A DNA stretch of 28,169 nucleotides, taken from assembly GCA_910588155.1 (NCBI GenBank), contig CAJUPB010000018.1:1-28169 (forward strand), read 5' to 3'. The notes beneath the pieces were generated by a model. The model was not told the origin of the DNA. It worked only from the letters and a program-made list of their open reading frames with translations, and searched no databases. Origin of the DNA: an uncultured Christensenellaceae bacterium (GTDB lineage: Bacteria; Bacillota; Clostridia; Christensenellales; Pumilibacteraceae). Both the position numbers and the translations under genes were made by a program. Positions within the stretch are counted from its first letter, which is position 1; every line of letters starts with the position of its first letter. Below are positions 5,882-13,557 of this stretch, piece by piece.

Positions 5882-6826
5882 TCAAGAAATTTTTCGGCGC
5901 AGATTCACGCTTTTGACGGCGCCGTTCTCGTCCTTGACCGTTTTTGCTCTGTTTGCCGAAACGAACTTGCACAGCGCATAGACGTCTATCCAAATCTCGC
6001 CGTTTCCGTCCCTTTGCGATTCGTCGAATATAAGCTGCATACCGAAGTGCAAATGCGGCGCGCAATTTTTCAGATTCACGTCCTCTTTGTCCGAATAGCC
6101 CGTCGCGCCCAGAAAGCCCACGACTTCGCCGGCTTCGACTCTTGCGCCCTTTGTCAGTCCGTTCGCATACGGCTTGCCCTTGCGAAGGTGTGCGTAATAA
6201 TAGTAACGTTTGCCGTCGAGCGACGTTATGCCGACGCGCCAACCCCCGTAGCGATTCCAGCCCAGCTCCGTCACCGTGCCGCCTTCCACGGCGACAATAG
6301 GCGTGCCGACGCCGCCCATTATGTCGTGACCGAGGTGTTTTCTCTTGAAACCGAAGCTGCGGGAATTGCCGAAATCGTCGTAATGGTTATACCAATGCCC
6401 CGACGCAATCGGAAAATATGCGGTTATGCCGAAGCCCTTTTCGCCCGTTTCGGCAATCTCGTAATCTCCTACGAAATTTTCGAGTATCGCGCCGTAAGCC
6501 TCTTTATGGTATTTATAATACTTATTGTCGGCGTACTTGCCGGCGACGTTGCCGCTTGCGGCATTCTCTTTCATATCGTTTATATACTTCGAGTCCTTTC
6601 TCGAAAACTTATTTCCGTTTCTGGTCGCAACGTATGCAATGCCGTCGGCAAAGTCGAACTCGGCTTCCGTGCCGCGGTTTTTACGGCACACGTCGTATAC
6701 TTTTTTCAGCGCATCGTAGGACACGGCGCAGTCCACCCAGCGTATGAAAGGCGAAAACGCCGCCGCAAGCGGGAGTATTATGCCTGCCAAGGCTACGGTT
6801 ATGAGTTTGGTCGTTATGAGTTTCAT
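5882..6826 (-). CDS. Secreted M23-family (LytM-type) peptidase
   Basis: Likely zinc metallopeptidase acting on peptidoglycan cross-bridges or stems. 314 residues. An N-terminal hydrophobic segment (about 8-24) is a signal peptide or anchor. Residues 30-130 are a region I cannot name. The LytM fold follows, with the Zn ligands HxxxD (H164, D168 in KHLGHDIMG), the YYYYAHL strand (H213) and HLH (H258, H260). All catalytic residues are present, so the enzyme should be active. There is no Shine-Dalgarno sequence before the ATG (the upstream bases are AATATATACAGT), which is unusual in this window, yet no other start keeps the signal peptide. A weak promoter is possible at 6859-6888. It is divergent from PFOR and probably co-transcribed with the coiled-coil gene. 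Confidence 0.9.
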   Translation of the reverse strand: MKLITTKLITVALAGIILPLAAAFSPFIRWVDCAVSYDALKKVYDVCRKNRGTEAEFDFADGIAYVATRNGNKFSRKDSKYINDMKENAASGNVAGKYADNKYYKYHKEAYGAILENFVGDYEIAETGEKGFGITAYFPIASGHWYNHYDDFGNSRSFGFKRKHLGHDIMGGVGTPIVAVEGGTVTELGWNRYGGWRVGITSLDGKRYYYYAHLRKGKPYANGLTKGARVEAGEVVGFLGATGYSDKEDVNLKNCAPHLHFGMQLIFDESQRDGNGEIWIDVYALCKFVSANRAKTVKDENGAVKSVNLRRKIS

Positions 6827-6858
6827 ACTGTATATATTGCGCTTTTCGAGCTTTTTTT

Positions 6859-6888
6859 ATTATGTTTGACGGAAATGCAATGCGGCAA
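6859..6888 (-). promoter_or_regulatory. Possible promoter of the M23 peptidase operon
   Basis: On the leftward strand CATAAT (6859-6864, five of six matches) has TTGCCG (6883-6888, four of six) upstream with an 18-base spacer. The predicted start would give a leader of about 25 bases with no ribosome site. It is weaker than the other promoters in the window. Confidence 0.4.
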
Positions 6889-6902
6889 GCGCGCTCATTC
6901 GA

Positions 6903-6931
6903 TTGACTATTTCCGGCAAAAGACTTATAAT
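6903..6931 (+). promoter_or_regulatory. Sigma-A promoter of PFOR
   Basis: TTGACT (6903-6908) and a perfect TATAAT (6926-6931) have a 17-base spacer. Transcription would begin near 6938, about 57 bases before the PFOR start codon. Confidence 0.87.
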
Positions 6932-6937
6932 GATAAG

Positions 6938-6955
6938 CGGTGCTTATGCGCACCG
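6938..6955 (+). promoter_or_regulatory. Leader hairpin at the PFOR transcript start
   Basis: CGGTGC (6938-6943) and GCACCG (6950-6955) form a perfect 6-bp stem with a 6-base loop at the predicted 5' end of the PFOR mRNA, followed by ATTTT. The T run is short, so this more likely stabilises the mRNA end than terminates transcription; a weak attenuator cannot be excluded. Confidence 0.4.
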
Positions 6956-6994
6956 ATTTTAACATAAAAAAATTACATATCTATGGAGGTTTCT

Positions 6995-9900
6995 ATGAAA
7001 AAGATGACCATTGACGGCAACACCGCCGCATCGCATATAGCTTATGCGTTCAGCGAAGTCGCCGCCATCTACCCCATCACCCCCTCGTCGCCTATGGCCG
7101 AATACGCCGACGAGTGGGCGGCGCAAGGCAGAGTCAATATGTTCGGACAGCCCCTGCGTCTTGCCGAGATGCAGTCGGAGGGCGGAGCTGCCGGCGCGGT
7201 TCACGGCTCGCTCGTTGCGGGCGCGCTGACGACGACGTTCACCGCCAGCCAAGGCTTGCTGCTTATGATTCCGAATATGTACAAAATTGCGGGCGAGCTT
7301 TTGCCCACCGTGTTCCACGTCAGCGCACGCGCGCTTGCGGCACACGCGCTTAACATATTCGGCGACCACGCGGACGTTATGGCCTGCCGTCAGACGGGTT
7401 TTGCTATGCTCTCCTCGAACTCCGTTCAGGAAGCTATGGACCTTGCGCTTGTCGCACACCTGTCCACGCTTAAATCCTCGGTGCCTTTCCTGCACTTCTT
7501 CGACGGTTTCCGCACCAGCCACGAAGTTTCCAAAATCGACGCAATCGACTATGAGGACATTCTTCCCCTCGTCGATATGCAGGACGTCAAAAACTTCAAG
7601 GCGCGCGCGCTCAACCCCGAACATCCGAAGCAGATGGGTACGGCGCAGAACGGCGACATCTATTTCCAGAACCGCGAGGCGGCAAACAAGTATTACGAAG
7701 CCGTCCCCGAAATCGTCAAGACTATGATGGCGAAAGTTTCCGCGCTTACGGGCAGAAAGTACGAGCTGTACCAATACTACGGCGCGTCCGACGCGAAAGA
7801 AGTCATCGTTATGATGGGCAGCGGCTGCGAAGCCGCGGAAGAGACCGTGGACTATCTTTTGAAGAAAGGCAAGAAAGTCGGTCTTTTGAAGGTGCGTCTG
7901 TACCGTCCGTTCAGCGCGAAAGACTTCGTTTCCGCCATACCCGCATCCGTCAAGAAAATCGCCGTGCTCGACCGCACGAAGGAAGCCGGCTCGCTCGGCG
8001 AACCGCTTTATCTCGACGTGGTTGCCGCGCTCAACGAGCAAGGCAGAACGGGTATTACCGTCGTCGGCGGAAGATACGGTCTCGGTTCGAAAGAGTTTAA
8101 CCCGTCGATGGTCGGCTCGGTTTACGAAAACCTCGAAAGCAAAGCGCCGAAGAACCACTTTACGGTGGGCATCGTCGACGACGTGACGAACACTTCTTTG
8201 CAGGTCGTTCACCCGATTGACGCCGCTCCCGAAGGCACGGTAAGCTGCAAGTTCTACGGACTCGGCAGCGACGGTACGGTCGGCGCAAACAAGAACAGCA
8301 TCAAAATCATCGGCGACCACACCGATATGTACGCGCAGGGTTATTTCGAGTATGACTCCAAGAAGTCGGGCGGCATAACCATTTCGCACCTGCGTTTCGG
8401 CACCACACCGATAAAGTCGACCTATCTCATCGACTTTGCGAACTTTGTCGCCTGCCACAACCCGTCTTACGTAACGCGTTATGATATGACGAGCGAAATC
8501 AAGGAAGGCGGCGTATTCCTTTTGAACAGCAAGTGGACTCCGGAGCAGATGGACGCGGAGCTTCCCGCCGCTATGAAGCGCGACATTGCGAACAAGAAGC
8601 TGAAATTCTACACGATAGACGCATTGAAGATTGCCGAATCGGTCGGTCTCGGAAAGAGAATAAACGGCGTTATGCAGGCGGCGTTCTTCAAGCTCGCGAA
8701 TATTATGGAATACGAGAAAGCTTCCGAATATATGAAGCAGATGATTAAAAAGTCGTACGGCAAGAAGGGCGACGACGTCGTCAAGATGAACTGCGACGCG
8801 ATTGACAAGGCTATCGACGGATTGGTGGAAGTCAAGTATCCCGCCGCTTGGGCGAAAGCCACGACGGGCGCGGAAGCCGTCGAGACGACGAAAGACGAAT
8901 ATTTCAACTCGTTTATCAAGCCGATTATCGCACAGAAAGGCGCTTCCCTTCCCGTTTCGGCATTCAGTCCCGACGGAAGCGTACCCACCGCCACGACGCG
9001 TTTCGAAAAGCGCGGCATTGCGGCACGCGTTCCTCAATGGATACCCGAAAACTGCATACAGTGCAACCAATGCTCGCTCGTATGCCCTCACGCTTGTATC
9101 CGTCCCGTTCTCGTCGAGGAAGGCAAGGCTTCCAAAGACTTTGTCACCGTCAAAGCTATGCAGCTCGACGGACTTGCTTTCCGCATTCAGGTTTCTCCGC
9201 TCGACTGTACGGGTTGTTCTTCCTGCGCGAACGTATGTCCAGCAAAGAACAAAGCTCTCAAAATGGTCGACCTCGAAACGGTTGCGGCAACCGAAGAAAA
9301 GAACTGGGAATACGCGCAGAAACAGCCGCAAATCGACGTTTCGGCGAAGTTCAAGACCTCGACCGTCAAAGGCAGCCAATTCCTTCGTCCGCTGTTCGAA
9401 TTCAGCGGCGCGTGCGCGGGTTGCGGCGAGACGCCTTACGTCAAGCTCATCACGCAGTTGTTCGGCGACAGAATGATAGTCGCCAACGCAACGGGCTGTT
9501 CGTCGATATACGGCGGTTCCGCCCCCACCTGCCCCTACGCGAAGAATGCGGAAGGTCACGGACCTGCCTGGGCCAACTCGCTGTTCGAGGACAACGCAGA
9601 GTTCGGCTACGGAATGAACCTCGGCTATAAGGCGCGTATCGCGAAGCTGGAAAGCGAAGTCGACAAAGCAATTGAACTCGGCTGCGACGCCGCTCTCAAA
9701 GCTGCGCTCACGGAATGGAAAGCAAACAAGGACGATGCGGAAGGCTCGAAGAAAGCCGCAGCCGCCGTCAAAGCCGCTCTGCCCGCCGCTCTCAAAGCCG
9801 CGAAGGGCGAGCTCAAAACGGTTGTCTCGGCAATCGACGAAGCAAAAGACTGTCTCGTCAAGAAGTCCGTTTGGATATTCGGCGGCGACGGTTGGGCGTA

Positions 9901-10504
9901 TGACATCGGTTACGGCGGACTGGACCACGTGCTTGCCTCCGGCGAGGACGTCAACGTGCTCGTAGTCGATACCGAAGTGTATTCGAACACCGGCGGTCAG
10001 GCGAGCAAGTCCACCCCGACGGGTTCGGTCGCAAAGTTTGCCGCAGCCGGCAAGCGCACGAAGAAGAAAGACCTCGGTATGATGGCTATGAGTTACGGCT
10101 ATGTATACGTGGCGCAGGTGGCTATGGGCGCGGACAAGGCGCAGGTCATCAAAGCCATAGCGGAAGCCGAAGCTTATCCCGGTCCTTCGCTTATCATAGC
10201 GTACGCTACCTGTATCAACCACGGTATCGATATGTCGAACGGTATGGCGGAGACCAAGAAAGCCGTCGACGCAGGCTACTGGCAGTTGTACCGTTTCAAT
10301 CCCGCGCTTGCGGACGAGGGCAAAAACCCGTTCACGCTCGACTCCAAAGACCCGTCGGGTTCGTACCGCGAGTTCATTATGAGCGAAACGAGATACAAGT
10401 CGCTGGCAAAAGCCAATCCGCAGGTTGCCGAAAAGCTGTTTGAAAAAGCAGAGAACGACGCAAAGCAGAGACTTGCTTCCTACAAGACGAAAGCCGGCAA
10501 ATAA
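6995..10504 (+). CDS. nifJ: Pyruvate:ferredoxin (flavodoxin) oxidoreductase, single-chain
   Basis: Oxidises pyruvate with CoA to acetyl-CoA and CO2 while reducing ferredoxin or flavodoxin; the central step of clostridial fermentation, in the cytoplasm. It has 1,169 residues, close to the family's usual length. In order: the N-terminal pyrimidine-binding domain (YPITPSSPMAEYADEW), the CoA and linker domains, two 4Fe-4S ferredoxin motifs (C687, C690, C693, C697 and C738, C741, C744, C748), and the TPP domain with the GDGWAYDIGYGG and DTEVYSNTGGQ stretches. The cysteines for the third cluster are at C807, C810, C835 and C1073. The start at 6995 was chosen over the in-frame ATG at 6983 because GGAGG lies five bases before it. 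It has its own promoter and a strong terminator (10534-10566), so it is monocistronic. Confidence 0.98.
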   Translation: MKKMTIDGNTAASHIAYAFSEVAAIYPITPSSPMAEYADEWAAQGRVNMFGQPLRLAEMQSEGGAAGAVHGSLVAGALTTTFTASQGLLLMIPNMYKIAGELLPTVFHVSARALAAHALNIFGDHADVMACRQTGFAMLSSNSVQEAMDLALVAHLSTLKSSVPFLHFFDGFRTSHEVSKIDAIDYEDILPLVDMQDVKNFKARALNPEHPKQMGTAQNGDIYFQNREAANKYYEAVPEIVKTMMAKVSALTGRKYELYQYYGASDAKEVIVMMGSGCEAAEETVDYLLKKGKKVGLLKVRLYRPFSAKDFVSAIPASVKKIAVLDRTKEAGSLGEPLYLDVVAALNEQGRTGITVVGGRYGLGSKEFNPSMVGSVYENLESKAPKNHFTVGIVDDVTNTSLQVVHPIDAAPEGTVSCKFYGLGSDGTVGANKNSIKIIGDHTDMYAQGYFEYDSKKSGGITISHLRFGTTPIKSTYLIDFANFVACHNPSYVTRYDMTSEIKEGGVFLLNSKWTPEQMDAELPAAMKRDIANKKLKFYTIDALKIAESVGLGKRINGVMQAAFFKLANIMEYEKASEYMKQMIKKSYGKKGDDVVKMNCDAIDKAIDGLVEVKYPAAWAKATTGAEAVETTKDEYFNSFIKPIIAQKGASLPVSAFSPDGSVPTATTRFEKRGIAARVPQWIPENCIQCNQCSLVCPHACIRPVLVEEGKASKDFVTVKAMQLDGLAFRIQVSPLDCTGCSSCANVCPAKNKALKMVDLETVAATEEKNWEYAQKQPQIDVSAKFKTSTVKGSQFLRPLFEFSGACAGCGETPYVKLITQLFGDRMIVANATGCSSIYGGSAPTCPYAKNAEGHGPAWANSLFEDNAEFGYGMNLGYKARIAKLESEVDKAIELGCDAALKAALTEWKANKDDAEGSKKAAAAVKAALPAALKAAKGELKTVVSAIDEAKDCLVKKSVWIFGGDGWAYDIGYGGLDHVLASGEDVNVLVVDTEVYSNTGGQASKSTPTGSVAKFAAAGKRTKKKDLGMMAMSYGYVYVAQVAMGADKAQVIKAIAEAEAYPGPSLIIAYATCINHGIDMSNGMAETKKAVDAGYWQLYRFNPALADEGKNPFTLDSKDPSGSYREFIMSETRYKSLAKANPQVAEKLFEKAENDAKQRLASYKTKAGK

Positions 10505-10533
10505 ATACTTTCGATTAAAGAGTGCAATATGAC

Positions 10534-10566
10534 AAAATACCGAGCCTTGCGGCTCGGTATTTTTTT
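10534..10566 (+). terminator. Strong bidirectional intrinsic terminator
   Basis: A perfect 10-bp stem ATACCGAGCC/GGCTCGGTAT (10537-10546 with 10551-10560) and a TTGC loop are followed by six T on the plus strand. The stem can be extended by A-T pairs. On the minus strand a TTTT run also follows, so it can end both PFOR and the convergent EIIC gene. Confidence 0.93.
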
Positions 10567-10638
10567 ACGTTTACAACATCTCGATTTCGGCCAAACGCCC
10601 GTGCAAATCCGCACGGCAATCACGCCGGACGGCGCGTC

Positions 10639-11886
10639 TTACTTCGGCAATTTCATATCGCCGTATTTTATCCAGCCGAGCTTTCGCATAAGCTCGCTTG
10701 TCCCGAGCGCGACGGCGGCGGGAACCAATATATAGCACACGAGCACGCCTATCAGTGTGAACCACCAACTCATTCCGCCGTCCACAGACACGGAAAAGGT
10801 CTGTATCACGCCGACGAGACCTGCCGTTCCCATACCAGAACCGCTCGCGTCGCACATAAGACCGAATGCGGCGGACGAAAGCGGTCCGCAGACTGCCGAC
10901 GCAATCACAGCGGGCAAAAGAATACGGGGGTTTTTTGCGAGGTTGGGAATCTGCAACATACTCGTGCCTATGCCCTGCGACACCAGTCCGCCCCACTTAT
11001 TTTCCCTGAAAGACGCCACGGCGAATCCGACCATATGCGCGCAACAGCCTGCGCAAGCCGCGCCTGCGGCAAGGCTTGCCGCCTGCGACAGTTCCGGCGT
11101 TATGAGGGCGTTGCCCGCGCCGAACAGCATAACTCCGAAAGCCGCGCTGGACGTCGGGAGTGTCAGCAAAAGTCCCATTATGACGGCGATTATTATACCG
11201 AACAGAATCGGACTCCACTTTATCGCCATTGCAATCCATTTTCCGAACAGAGCGAACAATATGCCGAACGGTATGCCGAGAACCATACCCGCAAGACTGC
11301 CCGTCACTATTCCCAGGAGCGGTATCAAAACTATGTCTACGGGGGTTTTACCCTCGACAAGCGAGCAGATTTCAATGCAGAACACGGCGGCGAAATATGC
11401 CGCCACGGGGTCGCCTATCGTCAAAGAGGGAGAAGGCGACGCGCCGAAGATACGGACTCCGCTCATTGCGAAGATATTCGTCATATTCGCGCCTATCATT
11501 CCAGCGGCAGCTGCCGTGAACATAGTCAGTTTTTTGGCTTTAAAGCTGTGCGCTATGCCCACGCCTATGCCGGCGCCCATCACCGTCTTTGCCGCCAAAC
11601 CTATATTGGTTATGATTTTGCCGACGGCATTGTTTCCAGCCATCAGACCTATCTGACCGATTATCGTACCGGCAATCAGCGTGCAGAACAAGCCGAGCGC
11701 CATACCCGAAAACGCGTCTATGAGATAGCGTTTTACGGCGCGTTTAAAAAATCTTTTGACACCACCTCGGTCTGTTTCCGCCAGCTGTTTTTCTTCGGTA
11801 TTTTCCGCATCGACCGCCGTTTCGGGAATTTCTTCCGTGATTTCGCTTTCGCCGCCGACGGCGATTTCCTTTTCTTCGTTTTGCAT
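10639..11886 (-). CDS. PfoR-type PTS EIIC-like membrane protein (PTS_EIIC_2 family)
   Basis: A polytopic membrane protein of 415 residues from the family once named for PfoR (a putative perfringolysin regulator) and related to PTS EIIC permeases. Family hallmarks are visible: GAGIGVGIAHSFKAK, GDPVAAYFAAVF, EGKTPVDIVLIPL, LLLTLPTSSAAFG, GCCAHMVGFAVASFREN, GIGTSMLQIPN and SGSGMGTAGLVG. About ten hydrophobic segments span residues 60-400. The first 45 residues are a very acidic cytoplasmic extension before the basic RFFKRAVKRY. No EIIA or EIIB gene is nearby, so it is an orphan whose substrate, if any, is unknown. GGAGA about ten bases before the ATG supports the start. It has its own extended -10 promoter, but read-through from DUF3737 is possible. 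Confidence 0.88.
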   Translation of the reverse strand: MQNEEKEIAVGGESEITEEIPETAVDAENTEEKQLAETDRGGVKRFFKRAVKRYLIDAFSGMALGLFCTLIAGTIIGQIGLMAGNNAVGKIITNIGLAAKTVMGAGIGVGIAHSFKAKKLTMFTAAAAGMIGANMTNIFAMSGVRIFGASPSPSLTIGDPVAAYFAAVFCIEICSLVEGKTPVDIVLIPLLGIVTGSLAGMVLGIPFGILFALFGKWIAMAIKWSPILFGIIIAVIMGLLLTLPTSSAAFGVMLFGAGNALITPELSQAASLAAGAACAGCCAHMVGFAVASFRENKWGGLVSQGIGTSMLQIPNLAKNPRILLPAVIASAVCGPLSSAAFGLMCDASGSGMGTAGLVGVIQTFSVSVDGGMSWWFTLIGVLVCYILVPAAVALGTSELMRKLGWIKYGDMKLPK

Positions 11887-11919
11887 AACCGTTCATCTCC
11901 TATATTTACAATTGCGTAA

Positions 11920-11948
11920 ATTATAGCACAGCAAAAGAAAACCCGCAA
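11920..11948 (-). promoter_or_regulatory. Extended -10 promoter of the EIIC-like gene
   Basis: On the leftward strand TGCTATAAT has a perfect -10 box (11920-11925) with the TG extension. The -35 at 17 bases, TTGCGG (11943-11948), matches only the first three positions, which an extended -10 can compensate. Confidence 0.7.
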
Positions 11949-11977
11949 CAGAATCGTATGTTTCGGTTGACGGTTTT

Positions 11978-12838
11978 TTAATTATCTTGTTTTATTCTCT
12001 TTTTTATCTCGGCTTTCGGCGGATACACGCTGTCGGACGTTATCACGATGCCGCCGAAAGAATCGGCAATTATCGTTCCGCTTCTCGGATTTTTGACGCT
12101 CTCTATGCGTCCGATTATACTCGCCTGCACGTCGCTGTACTCAAAAGACAAATCGCAATCTTCCATTATGCAATCAATCAATTTGAGTCCCTTGCAATAG
12201 CACAGCGGCTGCGTACCCTTTATACGGCAGCGCACGAGCGTGAGATTCTCGGAATACCACGCGAGATATTCGCCCTGCAACACGCTGTCGGTTACGGTCA
12301 CGTTTTTGGAATGCCAGAACGCGTCCTTTGTGTAAAGTTCGGAATTCTTTATGTCCACGTTTTCGGTATACTGGAACGTATACTTGCCTTTCAGCGTCAT
12401 TCTGTCGGCTTTTATTCCGCGGCTGTGCAAAAACGCATACTGCGAATCCAGCGCGGTGCGTCTTATATCTATGCCGGCGCTTTGCCAACCGAACTCCGGC
12501 GAAACGATTTCGCAGTCGGCAATCACGGAATCTTCGCATTCGCGCAGAGCTTTTATGCCGTTTATCCGACAATTTTCGACAACGCTTCCGACGTCGTACC
12601 ACATCGCGGCGCGGCAGTTTTCCGTCATTTCTCCGCCATTTATTTTCAGACCTTTGACGTGCCACAGCGGATAGCGCAAGTCCATACGGCAATTCACGAC
12701 TTCTATATCTTCGCACTCTTTCATTGCCGATTCGCCGTCCTCTTTGCCCTCGAACAGGCAATTTTCTATGACGGCATTTTTCGTACCGTAAAGTGCGCGC
12801 TCTTCACCGAGCGTTTTATCCCTTATGATTTTCTTCAC
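11978..12838 (-). CDS. DUF3737 family protein, predicted right-handed beta-helix
   Basis: 286 residues, matching the DUF3737 family as I remember it; its biochemical role is unknown. The sequence is built of short, evenly spaced repeats of the pattern ENCLFEG / VNCRMD / ENCRING / ADCEIVS / KNSELYTKDAFWHSKNVTVTDS, one per beta-helix coil. Related carbohydrate-active and pentapeptide-like proteins fold this way. There is no signal peptide, so it is cytoplasmic. The start is a GTG codon (12836-12838), chosen because GGGAG lies seven bases upstream and the MKKIIRDKTLGEERALYGT start matches the family. It begins 12 bases after the macro-domain gene's stop and is surely co-transcribed with it. Confidence 0.87.
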   Translation of the reverse strand: MKKIIRDKTLGEERALYGTKNAVIENCLFEGKEDGESAMKECEDIEVVNCRMDLRYPLWHVKGLKINGGEMTENCRAAMWYDVGSVVENCRINGIKALRECEDSVIADCEIVSPEFGWQSAGIDIRRTALDSQYAFLHSRGIKADRMTLKGKYTFQYTENVDIKNSELYTKDAFWHSKNVTVTDSVLQGEYLAWYSENLTLVRCRIKGTQPLCYCKGLKLIDCIMEDCDLSFEYSDVQASIIGRIESVKNPRSGTIIADSFGGIVITSDSVYPPKAEIKKRIKQDN

Positions 12839-12850
12839 CGTACTCTCCCG

Positions 12851-13375
12851 TTATTCAACCGTTGCGACTCCGTAATCATAGAGCGCGGCACAGTATATCT
12901 TGAACAGTCTTTCGTCCACAAGCACGAAGTAGACCTTTTCGATATCGTCGTTACGTTTCAAAAAGCCCATAACCGTATTCACGGCGATTGCCGCCGCGCG
13001 CTCGTGCGGAAAACCGTATGCTCCGCAGCTTATTGCGGGAAAAGCTATGGACTTGGCTCCGCTTAACACCGCCGCGGAAAGCGAGCTCAAATAGCATTTT
13101 TTCAGCAGTGTTTCTTCGTTGCTTCCGCCGCCCTGCCAAATCGGCCCGACGGTGTGGATTATGTACTTTGCGGGAAGTTTAAAACCGCGCGTGACTTTGG
13201 CGTCGCCCGTCTCGCATCCGCCCAAGCGGCTGCAAGCCTTTTTGAGTCCTTCTCCCGCCGCGCTATGAATGGCTCCGTCTACCCCTCCGCCGCCCGCAAG
13301 CAGACGGTTGGCTGCGTTCACTATGGCATCTACTTTCATTACGGTGATGTCTTGCAACAGCACTTCGACCTTCAT
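12851..13375 (-). CDS. Macro-domain protein, O-acetyl-ADP-ribose deacetylase type
   Basis: A 174-residue single macro domain of the YmdB/MacroD type, which binds ADP-ribose and often hydrolyses O-acetyl-ADP-ribose or removes ADP-ribose from acidic residues. The key motifs are complete: DAIVNAANRLLAGGGGVDGAIHSAAG (N20, N23, D33), IIHTVGPIW, and the second phosphate loop ISCGAYGFPHERAA. GGAGG eight bases before the ATG supports the start. A strong promoter is at 13396-13424. It is first in an operon with DUF3737 and perhaps the EIIC-like gene. Neither neighbour has a known ADP-ribose link. The family call is secure; the exact substrate is not. Confidence 0.94.
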   Translation of the reverse strand: MKVEVLLQDITVMKVDAIVNAANRLLAGGGGVDGAIHSAAGEGLKKACSRLGGCETGDAKVTRGFKLPAKYIIHTVGPIWQGGGSNEETLLKKCYLSSLSAAVLSGAKSIAFPAISCGAYGFPHERAAAIAVNTVMGFLKRNDDIEKVYFVLVDERLFKIYCAALYDYGVATVE

Positions 13376-13395
13376 CAGTCATACCTCCGTATAAT

Positions 13396-13424
13396 ATTTT
13401 ACCATATTATTACCGTTTTTGCAA
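13396..13424 (-). promoter_or_regulatory. Sigma-A promoter of the macro-domain/DUF3737 operon
   Basis: Reading leftward, TTGCAA (13419-13424) and TAAAAT (13396-13401) have a 17-base spacer, about 20 bases upstream of the macro-domain start. A second possible -10 (TATTAT) overlaps just downstream. Confidence 0.72.
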
Positions 13425-13460
13425 GCAAAAAGCGGTTTTTTCGCATTTCGCCGTCACACG

Positions 13461-13489
13461 AAAAAAAGCCGCGGTTTTCGCGGCTTTTT
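13461..13489 (-). terminator. Intrinsic terminator of the glycogen operon
   Basis: A perfect 11-bp stem AAAAAGCCGCG/CGCGGCTTTTT (13463-13473 with 13479-13489) has a GTTTT loop and is followed, on the leftward strand, by T residues. It lies about 70 bases past the GH13 stop codon and also separates the macro-domain promoter from upstream transcription. Confidence 0.9.
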
Positions 13490-13557
13490 CAATAATATTC
13501 GTTTATGGCATTTTTGCGCCGACAGTTTCGCTTGTAACACGGCTCGGCGCTTCAATA

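Noticed and set aside
6959..10222. A 1,087-codon open frame antisense to PFOR
   Set aside because: It is opposite a gene with complete motifs, has no ribosome site or recognisable domain, and its Arg/Val/Phe/His-rich composition is that of a reverse-complemented coding strand. Scarcity of TTA, CTA and TCA codons in this genome keeps that frame open.
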